The notes: generated by a model not told the origin, from the sequence alone. Numbered from the stretch's first letter, positions 25,896 through 35,168 are shown. The stretch: DNA of 64,000 nt from Thorsellia kenyensis (GCF_042432445.1 NZ_JBHLXE010000108.1:1-64000), one strand, 5' to 3'. Made by a program: numbers and translations.

Positions 25896-26531
25896 ATGTT
25901 GCTTGCTATTAACAAGCGTTCAACGATGACATTATTTTCTGGTCCAACGGACATACGAAGTCATCAAATTAGATTTATTTTGGCAGAAAAAAGCGTTCCT
26001 TGTGAATTTGAACATGTAGTAATGAATCGTTTACCTGATGATTTATTGTCCTTGAATCCTTATGGAACTATACCTACTCTTGTCGATAGAGAATTAACAC
26101 TTTACTATACGCAAATCATTGCTGAGTATGTTGATGAGAGATTTCCTCATCCGCCATTAATGCCAGTATTCCCGGCAGGAAGGGCCTCATGTCGCTTAAT
26201 GCTTAACAGAATAGAACAGGACTGGTATCCTTTAGCAGAGGCTGCACAGTCTATTTCAGCTGAAGGAGATAAAGCACGTAAGCAACTAAAAGATGAATTG
26301 ATGTCAATTGCTCCTTTATTTAGCTCTACGCCGTTTTTTATGAGTGAAGAGTTTTCTTTAATTGATTGCGCTTTGGGTGTATTGCTCTGGCGTTTACCAT
26401 ATTTGGGTATTGAAATTAATGGAACACAAAGCGCTAAAGACATTAAACCTTACATGAAAAAAATCTTTAACAGAGATGGTTTCTTATTGTCTTTAACACA
26501 ACAAGAAAGAGAGATGCGGATAAAAATATAA
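25896..26531 (+). CDS. sspA: Stringent starvation protein A (SspA)
   Basis: RNA-polymerase-associated GST-fold protein that aids acid and stationary-phase gene expression; it lacks glutathione transferase activity. The 211 residues match E. coli SspA (212), beginning NKRSTMTLFSGPTDIRSHQI, with ERFPHPPLMPVFPAGRA and the PHPPLMP surface patch intact. The C-terminal half is the all-helical GST domain (FSLIDCALGVLLWRLPYLGIE cut to its core CALGVLLWRLPYLGI). sspB follows 30 bp downstream, the conserved pair; the usual rplM-rpsI neighbours are absent here. Confidence 0.97.
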   Translation: MLLAINKRSTMTLFSGPTDIRSHQIRFILAEKSVPCEFEHVVMNRLPDDLLSLNPYGTIPTLVDRELTLYYTQIIAEYVDERFPHPPLMPVFPAGRASCRLMLNRIEQDWYPLAEAAQSISAEGDKARKQLKDELMSIAPLFSSTPFFMSEEFSLIDCALGVLLWRLPYLGIEINGTQSAKDIKPYMKKIFNRDGFLLSLTQQEREMRIKI

Positions 26532-26561
26532 CCGCATTTTCTCGCTGCTAGGATAAAAACT

Positions 26562-27116
26562 ATGACAATTGATGTTTCTAATATAAAACCTCTAAGGCCT
26601 TACTTATTAAGAGCGCACTATGAATGGTTAGTTGATAATAATTTAACCCCTTACCTTTTAGTTAATACCACTTATCCTGGAGCTGATGTCCCTTTAGAAT
26701 TAGCAAAAAATGGAGAAATAGTGTTTAATATTTCTATGAGCGCGCTAGATTCTCTATCTTTAGGAAATGATTTTATTACCTTCAATGCCAGTTTTAATGG
26801 TAAGACTAGACAAATTATTATCCCGCTAGGTGGTGTTGTTGCTATTTACGCGAAAGAAAATAACATGGGACTTGGTTTTCCACCTGAATCTTACTATGAA
26901 AATGAACGTGAAGCTTTAGAAGCCAAACAATCAATCCAAGTTTTAGAAGAAAATAATTCAAGTGAAGTATTGGACCCGGCCAAGAAAACAAGCAAAAAAA
27001 ATCCCAAAACCACAAATCAAAAATCTACAGAAAAAAATACGACATCTAAAAAAGAGTCACCAGCAAAAAAGTCAAACACACCCAAGAAAGCCTCTCATTT
27101 ACGTATCATTGATTGA
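26562..27116 (+). CDS. sspB: ClpXP protease specificity-enhancing factor SspB
   Basis: Adaptor that binds ssrA-tagged and other substrates and tethers them to ClpX. The 184 residues have the folded domain first (YLLRAHYEWLVDNNLTPYLL, VFNISMSA, GVVAIYAKENNMGLGFPP), then a long Lys/Ser/Thr-rich linker of about 50 residues, and a C-terminal ClpX-binding tail, here ASHLRIID, corresponding to LRVVK in E. coli. The linker is low-complexity and unusually lysine-rich. It is the second gene of sspAB. Confidence 0.95.
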   Translation: MTIDVSNIKPLRPYLLRAHYEWLVDNNLTPYLLVNTTYPGADVPLELAKNGEIVFNISMSALDSLSLGNDFITFNASFNGKTRQIIIPLGGVVAIYAKENNMGLGFPPESYYENEREALEAKQSIQVLEENNSSEVLDPAKKTSKKNPKTTNQKSTEKNTTSKKESPAKKSNTPKKASHLRIID

Positions 27117-27165
27117 TTCGTTTAATTTGTTAGGTGTTTTATAAAAATGAGTTAAGAGGTCATTT

Positions 27166-28185
27166 ATGTCACAAAATCTCTCTTCGCAAAAACCGACTGT
27201 ATTTAGCGGTGCGCAGCCCTCAGGTGAATTAACAATAGGCAACTATATGGGGGCCTTAAGGCAATGGGTACAGCTGCAAGACATGTATGATTGCATCTAT
27301 TGTATTGTTGATTTACATGCCATTACAGTGCGTCAAGACCCAGCTCAATTGAGAAAGGCCACTTTAGATACTCTGGCACTTTATCTTGCTTGCGGTATTG
27401 ATCCTAAAAAAAGTACTATTTTTGTTCAATCACATGTTCCTGCGCATAGTGAGCTTGCTTGGTTGCTTAATTGCTACAGTTATTTTGGAGAATTGAGCCG
27501 AATGACTCAATTCAAAGATAAATCTCAACGTTATGAAGAAAACATCAATGCGGGTCTATTCAGTTATCCAGTATTGATGGCAGCAGATATTTTGCTTTAT
27601 CAGACACACCAAGTACCAGTTGGTGAAGATCAAAAGCAACATTTAGAATTAAGCCGTGATATAGCCCAACGTTTTAATGCCATTTATGGGGATATTTTTA
27701 AGGTTCCAGAACCATTTATTCCTAAATCAGGTGCCAGAGTTATGTCATTACTTGAGCCAACCAAAAAAATGTCTAAATCGGATGAAAATCAAAACAATGT
27801 GATTGGTTTGTTGGAAGATGCTAAATCGGTTGAGAAAAAATTAAAACGAGCCGTAACTGATTCTGAAGATCCACCAGTGATTCGTTATGATAGTAAAAAT
27901 AAACCCGGTGTATCTAATTTACTTGATATATTATCTGGTGTTACAGGTCAAAGGATCAGTGAACTAGAACAACATTTTGAAGGTAAAATGTATGGTCACC
28001 TTAAAGGAGAAGTCGCAACTGCTGTGGTGGGTATGCTAAATGAACTTCAAGAGAAATATAATCATTTTCGTCATGATGAGAAGTTGTTAACTCAAATTAT
28101 GCAATCAGGGGCTGAAAAAGCGAATTTAAGAGCAAATCAAACCTTAGCTAAAGTAAAAAATGCGATAGGTCTTATTTCATTTTGA
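27166..28185 (+). CDS. trpS: Tryptophanyl-tRNA synthetase
   Basis: Class Ic synthetase charging tRNA-Trp. The 339-residue length is usual (E. coli 334). The HIGH-type motif is in FSGAQPSGELTIGNYMGAL and the KMSKS motif is exact in KKMSKSDENQNN. The DLHAITVRQDP and AADILLYQTHQVPVGEDQKQ segments (Trp and ATP pocket) are complete. RBS-like AGAGG precedes the ATG. It stands 49 bp downstream of sspB and may be read from the same transcript. Confidence 0.98.
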   Translation: MSQNLSSQKPTVFSGAQPSGELTIGNYMGALRQWVQLQDMYDCIYCIVDLHAITVRQDPAQLRKATLDTLALYLACGIDPKKSTIFVQSHVPAHSELAWLLNCYSYFGELSRMTQFKDKSQRYEENINAGLFSYPVLMAADILLYQTHQVPVGEDQKQHLELSRDIAQRFNAIYGDIFKVPEPFIPKSGARVMSLLEPTKKMSKSDENQNNVIGLLEDAKSVEKKLKRAVTDSEDPPVIRYDSKNKPGVSNLLDILSGVTGQRISELEQHFEGKMYGHLKGEVATAVVGMLNELQEKYNHFRHDEKLLTQIMQSGAEKANLRANQTLAKVKNAIGLISF

Positions 28186-28344
28186 TAGCGATAATAGACA
28201 GCAAATCAGCATTGTTTGTTTAACCCATTTTTGGAACTGATTATTTAAGATATTGTTAAAAAGTAAGCATTATTGAAAAATAGAATAGTCACTATGACGA
28301 TAATTTTTATCAATGTGTGAATTAAAATACATAAAAGGACAAGT

Positions 28345-30405
28345 ATGAATACGTTGGATATTAATTCAAATCCACTCTTAGCAGAGTTTGATTTGCCCCC
28401 TTTTTCTAAAATAAAACCTGAGCATATAAAGCCTGCGGTTGAGCATTTGATTCAGTTATGTAGAGATAACGTAGAAAAAGTCGTTAATCAATCTACTCCT
28501 TACACATTCGAATCAGTGTGTGAAGCTTTGGCTTTATATGATGATAGACTCTCTAGAGTATGGTCTCCAATCAGTCATCTAAACTCAGTGAAAAATAGCC
28601 CTGAATTAAGAGAAGCCTATGAAGCTTGCTTACCCCTATTATCAGAATACGGTACTTGGGTTGGGCAACATGAAGGACTTTATCAAGCTTATGTAGCCAT
28701 TAAAAACAGTCCTGAGTTTGAACAATTATCTATTGCTCAGCAAAGTTCAATTACTCAATCTTTGAGAGATTTTGAGCTTTCAGGTATAGGCTTAGAAAAA
28801 TCAAAGCAAGTACGTTACGGTGAAATTGTAGCAAGATTATCAGATTTATCAGCACAATTTAGCAATCATGTACTTGATGCAACGATGGCTTGGAGTAAAT
28901 TAGTCACAGACGTTTCTGAATTAGCTGGATTACCAGAAAGTGCCATTGCAGCGGCTAAAGAGCGAGCTGAAGCGAAATCACAAACAGGTTACTTATTAAC
29001 GTTAGATATGCCTAGTTATTTACCTGTAATGATGTATGCAGATAAAGAAAGTCTTAGATCAGAAATGTATTTTGCTTACGTTACAAGAGCTTCTGATCAG
29101 GGGCCTCATGCAGGGCAATTTGATAATAGTGAGTGTATTAAAGAAATAACCTCATTAAGACATGAACTTGCTGTTTTACTTGGTTTTGATAATTATGCAC
29201 AAAAATCCTTAGCTACGAAAATGGCTGAATCTCCAGAACAAGTACTTAACTTTTTAGATCAACTGGCCTTAAAGGCTAAACCTCAAGGCGAAAAAGAGTT
29301 AGCAACATTGACCGAGTTTGCTAAAAAGCACTTCGATGTTGAAATGTTAAATGCGTGGGATATTCCTTATTATAGTGAAAAACAAAAACAGCATCTTTTT
29401 TCAATTAACGATGAGGAACTTCGACCCTATTTCCCAGAAAATCGTGTTTTATCAGGATTATTTGAAGTTCTCAAACGCCTATTTGGCATTGAAGCTAAAA
29501 AGAGAAAGGGCGTAGACACTTGGCATGAAGAAGTGACTTTTTATGATTTATTTGATGAAAAAGGTGACTTAAGAGGCAGTTTCTATTTAGATTTGTATGC
29601 TCGTGAACACAAACGTGGTGGGGCATGGATGGATGATTGTGTTGGAAAATTAAAACTACATAATCTCCCTTTGCAAAAACCGGTAGCTTATTTGACGTGC
29701 AATTTTAATCGTCCTGTTGCTGGTAAGCCTGCACTATTTACGCATGATGAAGTGATAACACTGTTTCATGAATTTGGGCATGGTATCCATCATATGCTGA
29801 CACAAATTGATGTTGTAGGTGTTGCGGGTATTAATGGAGTGCCATGGGATGCTGTTGAATTACCAAGCCAATTTTTAGAAAATTGGTGCTGGGAAGAAGA
29901 GGCATTAGCCTTTATCTCAGGGCATGTTGATACCAATGAGCCTTTACCTAAAGTGATGCTAGATAAAATGCTTGAAGCTAAAAATTATCAAGCCGCAATG
30001 TTTATCTTAAGACAATTAGAGTTTGGGTTATTTGATTTTCAATTACACCAAAAAGACAATTTAACTCAAGTAGTCGATGTGCTTGAAATATTAAAAGGTG
30101 TTAAAGCTAAAGTAGCTGTCATCAAATCTCCAGAATTTAACCGATTTGCGCACTCTTTTAGCCATATTTTTGCAGGTGGCTATGCTGCTGGATATTATAG
30201 TTACCTCTGGGCTGAGGTTTTATCTGCTGATGCGTTTTCTCGTTTTGAAGAAGAGGGAATATTTAATGAGGTTACAGGTCGTGATTTCTTAAATCAAATT
30301 TTGTCTAAAGGTGGATCTGAGCCACCAATGACATTATTTAAACGTTTTCGTGGCAGAGAACCTGATATTAGTGCACTCATTCGTCATTATGGAATAAGTG
30401 CTTAG
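28345..30405 (+). CDS. prlC: Oligopeptidase A (PrlC), M3 metallopeptidase
   Basis: Cytosolic zinc peptidase that degrades oligopeptides, including cleaved signal peptides. The 686 residues match E. coli PrlC (680). The zinc motif HEFGHGIHH lies at about residue 474, with the third ligand in FLENWCWEEEAL. The N-terminus begins LDINSNPLLAEFDLPPFSKI. In E. coli prlC is directly followed by rsmJ, and the same order is kept here, although a terminator separates the two. Confidence 0.97.
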   Translation: MNTLDINSNPLLAEFDLPPFSKIKPEHIKPAVEHLIQLCRDNVEKVVNQSTPYTFESVCEALALYDDRLSRVWSPISHLNSVKNSPELREAYEACLPLLSEYGTWVGQHEGLYQAYVAIKNSPEFEQLSIAQQSSITQSLRDFELSGIGLEKSKQVRYGEIVARLSDLSAQFSNHVLDATMAWSKLVTDVSELAGLPESAIAAAKERAEAKSQTGYLLTLDMPSYLPVMMYADKESLRSEMYFAYVTRASDQGPHAGQFDNSECIKEITSLRHELAVLLGFDNYAQKSLATKMAESPEQVLNFLDQLALKAKPQGEKELATLTEFAKKHFDVEMLNAWDIPYYSEKQKQHLFSINDEELRPYFPENRVLSGLFEVLKRLFGIEAKKRKGVDTWHEEVTFYDLFDEKGDLRGSFYLDLYAREHKRGGAWMDDCVGKLKLHNLPLQKPVAYLTCNFNRPVAGKPALFTHDEVITLFHEFGHGIHHMLTQIDVVGVAGINGVPWDAVELPSQFLENWCWEEEALAFISGHVDTNEPLPKVMLDKMLEAKNYQAAMFILRQLEFGLFDFQLHQKDNLTQVVDVLEILKGVKAKVAVIKSPEFNRFAHSFSHIFAGGYAAGYYSYLWAEVLSADAFSRFEEEGIFNEVTGRDFLNQILSKGGSEPPMTLFKRFRGREPDISALIRHYGISA

Positions 30406-30455
30406 CACCAGTACTTTTGTTTGATTAAATTTTAATAATAAATTTTTCCTAGGAA

Positions 30456-30490
30456 GGGAATTGGTCAAAGTAGCGCCAATTCCCTTTTTT
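30456..30490 (+). terminator. Rho-independent terminator after prlC
   Basis: GGGAATTGG (30456-30464) pairs with CCAATTCCC (30476-30484) over an 11-base loop, followed by six T residues. It ends 23 bp before rsmJ. Confidence 0.85.
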
Positions 30491-30513
30491 ACTGAGTTAA
30501 TAAGAGTTTATTT

Positions 30514-31317
30514 ATGTCCTTTTTGTTACCTAAATCAGTTTCTCATATTGCATTTGATGAATTTTTTAAACACAGTGATGAGTATCAAAAAATAATTGAT
30601 AAATGGCAATTGAAAGAACAAGATGACTGTTTATTTATGCTTGGTTTTGAAAATAAAAGATTGGCACTATATAAAAGAGATGAACCTAAACAAGGTGCTA
30701 TAGTGGTTGATTTTGCCTCAGGAGGGCTCAATCATAGACGGCAATTTGGTGGCGGTAGAGGGGAAGCGATTGTTAAAGCTTGCGGTATTAAAGGTGATTA
30801 CCTTCCTACAGTTATCGATGCAACAGCAGGATTGGGTAAAGATGCTTTTGTTTTAGCGTCTGTTGGTTGTAAAGTGACATTATTAGAAAGGCATCCTGTG
30901 GTAGCAGCATTATTAGAAAATGGCCTGATCCGTGCTTATCAAGATGCAGAGATTGGTCATTGGATACAAGAAAGAATGCAGCAAATCTATCCAGATCTGA
31001 CGAACCCAAGTAGTGAGCATACTTTGCTTTCTTTATGCCCTCATGAGGTTGTTTATCTTGATCCTATGTATCCTCATCCTAGCAACAAAAAGCAGACTGC
31101 GCTTGTTAAAAAAGAGATGCGTTCTTTTCAATCATTAGTTGGTGAAGATAATGATGCAGATAATTTATTAACACCTGCTCTGAAAATTGCATCTAAGCGT
31201 GTTGTAGTAAAAAGACCTGATCATGCCCCTTTTTTAAATAATATCAAGGCGGATGGAGCCATAAAAACAAAAAACCATCGATTTGATATATATTCAATCG
31301 CTATTCGTAAAACTTAG
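30514..31317 (+). CDS. rsmJ: 16S rRNA (guanine-1516-N2)-methyltransferase RsmJ
   Basis: SAM-dependent enzyme modifying G1516 of 16S rRNA. The 267 residues (E. coli 250) contain DFASGGLNHRRQFGGGRGEA, the SAM motif VIDATAGLGKDAFVLAS, and the catalytic-type motif VYLDPMYPHPSNKK. The adjacency to prlC is conserved with E. coli. Because of the terminator between them rsmJ may depend on read-through or a local promoter. Confidence 0.96.
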   Translation: MSFLLPKSVSHIAFDEFFKHSDEYQKIIDKWQLKEQDDCLFMLGFENKRLALYKRDEPKQGAIVVDFASGGLNHRRQFGGGRGEAIVKACGIKGDYLPTVIDATAGLGKDAFVLASVGCKVTLLERHPVVAALLENGLIRAYQDAEIGHWIQERMQQIYPDLTNPSSEHTLLSLCPHEVVYLDPMYPHPSNKKQTALVKKEMRSFQSLVGEDNDADNLLTPALKIASKRVVVKRPDHAPFLNNIKADGAIKTKNHRFDIYSIAIRKT

Positions 31318-31390
31318 AGTTATAAATAGTTTACATTAGCAAAAATAAATAAAACATTGTATTAGTATTCATAATAGAGGAGTTTTAATT

Positions 31391-31939
31391 ATGCATAAAT
31401 TTGTGAGAGGTATTTTTTTTAGGATTAATTTCTTTTTACTCATTTTATTTGTATCTGGACATGCGTACTCTCTTCCGCTTGTATTACCAGAAAATTTTCA
31501 TCCTGTAGCGCCTGGTATATTTCGATCCGCGCAGCCTGATGAATTGATGATGAACAATTTAACATCGATAGGATTCAAAAGTGTATTAAACTTACGTCAA
31601 TGGCATGATGATACAGACGAAACAAAAAATACTTACTTAGAACTAGGTAGGGTACCAATGGATGCCGCTAATATTACCGATGAAAAAATCATTGAAGCCC
31701 TAAAGTTCATCAAAAATGCAAATAAACCCGTGTTAATTCATTGCTGGCATGGCAGTGACAGAACTGGAGTTGTCGTCGCTATGTATCGCCTCGTTTTTGA
31801 AGGCGTAAGTAAAGAAGAAGTTATCAAGGAACTTAAAATTCCAGAGTATGGCTACCATAAAATTATTTATGCTAATATTGAACGTTATCTCGATGAAGTT
31901 GATGTAGAACAGATTAAAAAAGCTGTATTCAGTGACTAA
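31391..31939 (+). CDS. Periplasmic tyrosine/dual-specificity phosphatase-like protein
   Basis: A 182-residue protein with a signal peptide at about residues 1-28 (FFRINFFLLILFVSGHAYS, cleavage after AYS), so it should be exported. The mature domain has the start typical of DSP-like phosphatases (VAPGIFRSAQP), then GFKSVLNLR, and the complete P-loop HCWHGSDRTG, that is H-C-x5-R-T/S-G with the nucleophilic Cys at about residue 118. A general-acid Asp may be among DAANITDE. Substrate unknown; it could be a phosphotyrosine, phosphoinositide or other phosphate monoester. A weak AGTG/CACT hairpin with a T-run (31931-31953) overlaps its stop. Confidence 0.8.
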   Translation: MHKFVRGIFFRINFFLLILFVSGHAYSLPLVLPENFHPVAPGIFRSAQPDELMMNNLTSIGFKSVLNLRQWHDDTDETKNTYLELGRVPMDAANITDEKIIEALKFIKNANKPVLIHCWHGSDRTGVVVAMYRLVFEGVSKEEVIKELKIPEYGYHKIIYANIERYLDEVDVEQIKKAVFSD

Positions 31940-31985
31940 AAGCACTATTTTTTAATAAAGCACTTATACCCAATGGAAATCACAA

Positions 31986-32047
31986 TGCAGGTTTTGCTAC
32001 TATTTAACGCTCACAGAATGAGCATTAGGATAATATCCGTACCTGCA
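31986..32047 (+). promoter_or_regulatory. Candidate three-way-junction RNA structure upstream of pdxB
   Basis: Three nested helices can form in 62 bases: P1 TGCAGGT (31986-31992) with ACCTGCA (32041-32047); P2 GCTCA (32009-32013) with TGAGC (32019-32023), loop CAGAA; P3 GGAT (32028-32031) with ATCC (32035-32038), loop AAT. It is 55 bp upstream of the pdxB start. I do not recognise it as a known riboswitch. A TATAAA-like -10 at about 32081 lies downstream of it, so it may not be in the pdxB mRNA. Confidence 0.4.
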
Positions 32048-32102
32048 ACTTAAAGTAATTTTAGTATATTTTATAAAACACTATTCCAATATAGGCGGAT
32101 AC

Positions 32103-33317
32103 ATGAAAATTATTGTTGATGATCTTATGCCAAAGGCGACTACTTTCTTTGCAAAGTTAGGTGATGTGGTTTCTGTGCCCGGAAGGCCTTTTGCTAAAGA
32201 ATGCTTAAATGAAGCTCAAGCATTAATGGTTCGCTCAGTGACTCCGGTTAATGCAGATTTACTTAGCGACTCTCAAGTTAAATTTGTCGGTACGGCAACC
32301 GCGGGTATGGATCATATAGACATAGATTCTCTAAAAAACAACAATGTACATGTTACCTCGGCAGCAGGATGTAATGCCATTGCAGTGGTGGAGTATGTTT
32401 TTTCTTGCCTTTTTTATTTTGCACAAAAAAATCAGTTTAATTTACAAGATAAAACGATAGGTATCGTTGGTGTTGGACATGTTGGCTCAGTTTTAGCTAA
32501 GCGTTTGCAGATTTTGGGGATATCAGTTTTATTGTGTGATCCACCTAGAAAGCGACAAGAGATAGATGCAGGTAAGCAAAGAACCGAATTTGTCGACTTT
32601 GATACGATATTAGATAAGGCTGATATTATTACTTTTCATACTCCACTCATAAAGGGAGGTGTGGATAATACTTATCATCTTTTAGATAAAGAAAAGTTAT
32701 CTAAACTTTATCGCCCTAAGATCATTATTAATGCCTCGCGTGGTGAAGTTATCGATAATAGTGCATTGCTTGTAGAGTTAAAAATGGGAAGAGCACTTTC
32801 TGTAGCATTGGATGTATTTGAAAATGAGCCTCATATTAATGTTGAGCTACTCGCTTATATTGATATTGCTACACCCCATATTGCTGGTCATTCACTGGAA
32901 GGAAAACTTAGAGGTACAACAATTTTAGTTGAAAAATACGTAAAATTTTTAAATCAAATTCAACCAGAATATTTAGAAAAGCAAGGAATTACTGTTTTAG
33001 ATGAATTTGAATCTGAGAAATTATTAGTTCAATATTTGCCCGAAGCTTTGATAACTGAAGTTACATTAGCTGAATGTTTGGATTTATTTTCATTAAGTAA
33101 ACTGGCCCGTTTATTATATGATGTGGTTGAAGATGCTCATCAGTTTCGATACCAAATGGCATCAGCGAGAACAGCTACTGAAATTGCAACAAAATTTGAT
33201 GCGCTTCGAAAAAATTATTCTATGCGAAGAGAGTGGTCCTCTTTAAATGTCATTGCTCCAGATAAGTCCTCTCACGAGCAATTAGTTAAATTAGGTTTTA
33301 AAACACCTATGAAATAA
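32103..33317 (+). CDS. pdxB: Erythronate-4-phosphate dehydrogenase PdxB
   Basis: NAD-dependent D-2-hydroxyacid dehydrogenase of the DXP-dependent vitamin B6 pathway. The 404 residues exceed E. coli PdxB (378) slightly. It begins MKIIVDDLMPKATTFFAKLG; the Rossmann motif is GIVGVGHVGSVLAKRL, the catalytic Arg lies in INASRGEVIDN, the Glu in DVFENEP and the His in TPHIAGHSLEGKLRG. The C-terminal PdxB dimerisation domain is present. It converges on asnA. A ribosome site AGGCGG stands at 32092. Confidence 0.97.
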   Translation: MKIIVDDLMPKATTFFAKLGDVVSVPGRPFAKECLNEAQALMVRSVTPVNADLLSDSQVKFVGTATAGMDHIDIDSLKNNNVHVTSAAGCNAIAVVEYVFSCLFYFAQKNQFNLQDKTIGIVGVGHVGSVLAKRLQILGISVLLCDPPRKRQEIDAGKQRTEFVDFDTILDKADIITFHTPLIKGGVDNTYHLLDKEKLSKLYRPKIIINASRGEVIDNSALLVELKMGRALSVALDVFENEPHINVELLAYIDIATPHIAGHSLEGKLRGTTILVEKYVKFLNQIQPEYLEKQGITVLDEFESEKLLVQYLPEALITEVTLAECLDLFSLSKLARLLYDVVEDAHQFRYQMASARTATEIATKFDALRKNYSMRREWSSLNVIAPDKSSHEQLVKLGFKTPMK

Positions 33318-33438
33318 AGCGAACTCTTATGATAAACGAAACAGAACTGTTTAGTCACATAAATTTGGGTGCGTTTTAAATCTGATATGACTTAAATAAA
33401 AGCAGATAAAATGTCTATAATAATACTCATTACCAGAC

Positions 33439-33487
33439 AATAACGCACCTATGCCTATCAATTAAAAGCTTAAATGCGTTATTTTGA
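33439..33487. terminator. Stem-loop between convergent pdxB and asnA
   Basis: AATAACGCA (33439-33447) is an exact inverted repeat of TGCGTTATT (33475-33483), with a 27-base loop and a short T-run. It could end transcription in one or both directions, but the long loop makes it weak. Confidence 0.4.
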
Positions 33488-33499
33488 AGGTGCGGTATA

Positions 33500-34492
33500 T
33501 TAGAGTAAATCTGTATATTTTGCTTTGGTTTCATCCGTCCAAACACCACACTGAACCTGCCCAATGTGCGACAGTTGAAGTAACAACATCACTAAACGTG
33601 ATTGACCAATACCACCACCTATTGTTTGTGGCATTTCGCCTTTTAATAGAGATTGATGCCACTCAAGGGACAATCTATCCTCATCACCTGTTATGGCTAA
33701 TTGTTTTTTTAATGCATTTTCATCGACACGGATCCCCATAGAAGATAATTCAAAAGCATCTTCTAATATAGGATTCCAAACTAAGATATCACCATTTAAG
33801 CCATATAAACCATCTTCGTTCTCAGTACTCCAATCGTCGTAATCAGGTGCTCTAATGTCATGCCTATCACCATGACTTAATTTGCCACCAATCCCAATTA
33901 AGAAAACTGCACCTAATTCTTTTGTAATTGCTCTCTCACGACCTTTAGCGTCAAGTTCAGGAAAGCGCTTTAGTAAATCTTCGCTATGAATAAAGTGAAT
34001 GGATTCTGGTAAAAATGGGTTTATCCCAAAACGAGAACAGACCTCTTTTTCAGTTTCCTTGATGGCAGCATAAATATTTGAAACGGTTTCTTTTAAATAA
34101 GCCAAATTTCTTTGTGATTTAGACATGACTCTTTCCCAATCCCACTGATCAACATACACAGAGTGGATAGGACTCAATCTGTCTTCATCTGGACGTAATG
34201 CTTTCATGTGTGTATATAGCCCTTCATTCTCTTTAAAACCAACACGCCCTAGAGTTTGTCTTTTCCATTTAGCTAATGAGTGAACTACTTCAAATATTTC
34301 TTTTGGGAGTGCCTTGACTTTGACCTGGACCGCTTTTTCTGCGCCCGATAAATTATCTTGTGTGCCATCGCCTAATCGACTGAGTATAGGCGCTTGTACT
34401 TCTATTAATTCAAGACGTTTGGATAATTGCTCGGAAAAAAATGATTTTACAAAGCTAATTTGTTGTTGCATTTCTGAATATGAACGGCTCAT
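33500..34492 (-). CDS. asnA: Aspartate--ammonia ligase (asparagine synthetase A)
   Basis: ATP-dependent, ammonia-using asparagine synthetase with a class II aminoacyl-tRNA-synthetase-like fold. The 330 residues are identical in length to E. coli AsnA. It shows QQQISFVKSFFSEQLSKRL at the N-terminus, RLGDGTQDNLSGAEKAVQV, the YVDQWDWERVM block and GGGIGQSRLVMLLLQ near the C-terminus. Divergent from asnC with 180 bp between starts, the same regulator-target arrangement as in E. coli. Confidence 0.98.
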   Translation of the reverse strand: MSRSYSEMQQQISFVKSFFSEQLSKRLELIEVQAPILSRLGDGTQDNLSGAEKAVQVKVKALPKEIFEVVHSLAKWKRQTLGRVGFKENEGLYTHMKALRPDEDRLSPIHSVYVDQWDWERVMSKSQRNLAYLKETVSNIYAAIKETEKEVCSRFGINPFLPESIHFIHSEDLLKRFPELDAKGRERAITKELGAVFLIGIGGKLSHGDRHDIRAPDYDDWSTENEDGLYGLNGDILVWNPILEDAFELSSMGIRVDENALKKQLAITGDEDRLSLEWHQSLLKGEMPQTIGGGIGQSRLVMLLLQLSHIGQVQCGVWTDETKAKYTDLL

Positions 34493-34537
34493 TTGTGATC
34501 CTTAAATCTGAAAGTGATAAACGATTTTATTAAGTTA

Positions 34538-34567
34538 ATTATATTTCTTTTGTCTATTAAGCAACAA
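34538..34567 (-). promoter_or_regulatory. Predicted asnA promoter
   Basis: On the minus strand TTGTTG (34567-34562) and TATAAT (34543-34538) are 18 bp apart. It overlaps the predicted asnC promoter, so AsnC bound here could affect both genes. Confidence 0.45.
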
Positions 34568-34580
34568 AATGGGGTATAAT
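34550..34580 (+). promoter_or_regulatory. Predicted asnC promoter
   Basis: TTGTCT (34550-34555) and a perfect TATAAT (34575-34580) with a 19-bp spacer, about 93 bp before the asnC start. Confidence 0.45.
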
Positions 34581-34672
34581 TTCAATATTCAATACTAAAT
34601 AAAGGTTTTTAATTTTTTTTTCGATAAAAAAAAAAGAAAATATTGAGAATCCTTTAAAATATCGAGGGTTAT

Positions 34673-35134
34673 ATGCCACAAAATTATCAAATTGATAATT
34701 TAGATAAAGCGATTTTAAGTGCATTAATGAATAATGCACGTACCGCTTATGCTGAATTAGCAAAACAGTTAAATGTTAGCGCGGGTACAATTCATGTCAG
34801 AGTAGAGAAAATGAAACAAGCTGGCATTATCACAGGAGCACACATTTCAGTTTCACCTAAGCACTTAGGTTTTGATGTTTGTTGTTTTATTGGTATTATA
34901 TTAAAAAGCGCTAAAGATTACCCATCAGCGCTAGAAAAATTAAATGCTTTAGACGAAGTCGTAGAAGCATATTATACCACGGGTCAATATAGCATTTTTA
35001 TAAAAGTCATGTGCCGTTCTATTGATGCCTTACAACAAGTGCTTATCAATAAAATACAGAGTATTGATGAGATTCAATCAACCGAAACACTCATTTCGCT
35101 ACAAAATCCTATTTCTCGTAGTGTTAATCCTTAA
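34673..35134 (+). CDS. asnC: AsnC family transcriptional regulator of asnA
   Basis: Lrp/AsnC-type regulator that activates asnA in the absence of asparagine in E. coli. The 153 residues match E. coli AsnC (152). The N-terminal helix-turn-helix is in LDKAILSALMNNARTAYAEL and continues LAKQLNVSAGTIHVRVEKM; the C-terminal RAM effector domain has GFDVCCFIGIIL and VVEAYYTTGQYSIFIKVMC. Its divergence from asnA supports the asnC assignment over generic Lrp. Confidence 0.96.
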   Translation: MPQNYQIDNLDKAILSALMNNARTAYAELAKQLNVSAGTIHVRVEKMKQAGIITGAHISVSPKHLGFDVCCFIGIILKSAKDYPSALEKLNALDEVVEAYYTTGQYSIFIKVMCRSIDALQQVLINKIQSIDEIQSTETLISLQNPISRSVNP

Positions 35135-35168
35135 TCAACAGGATCATTCCTAAGGACTATTTTTTATT

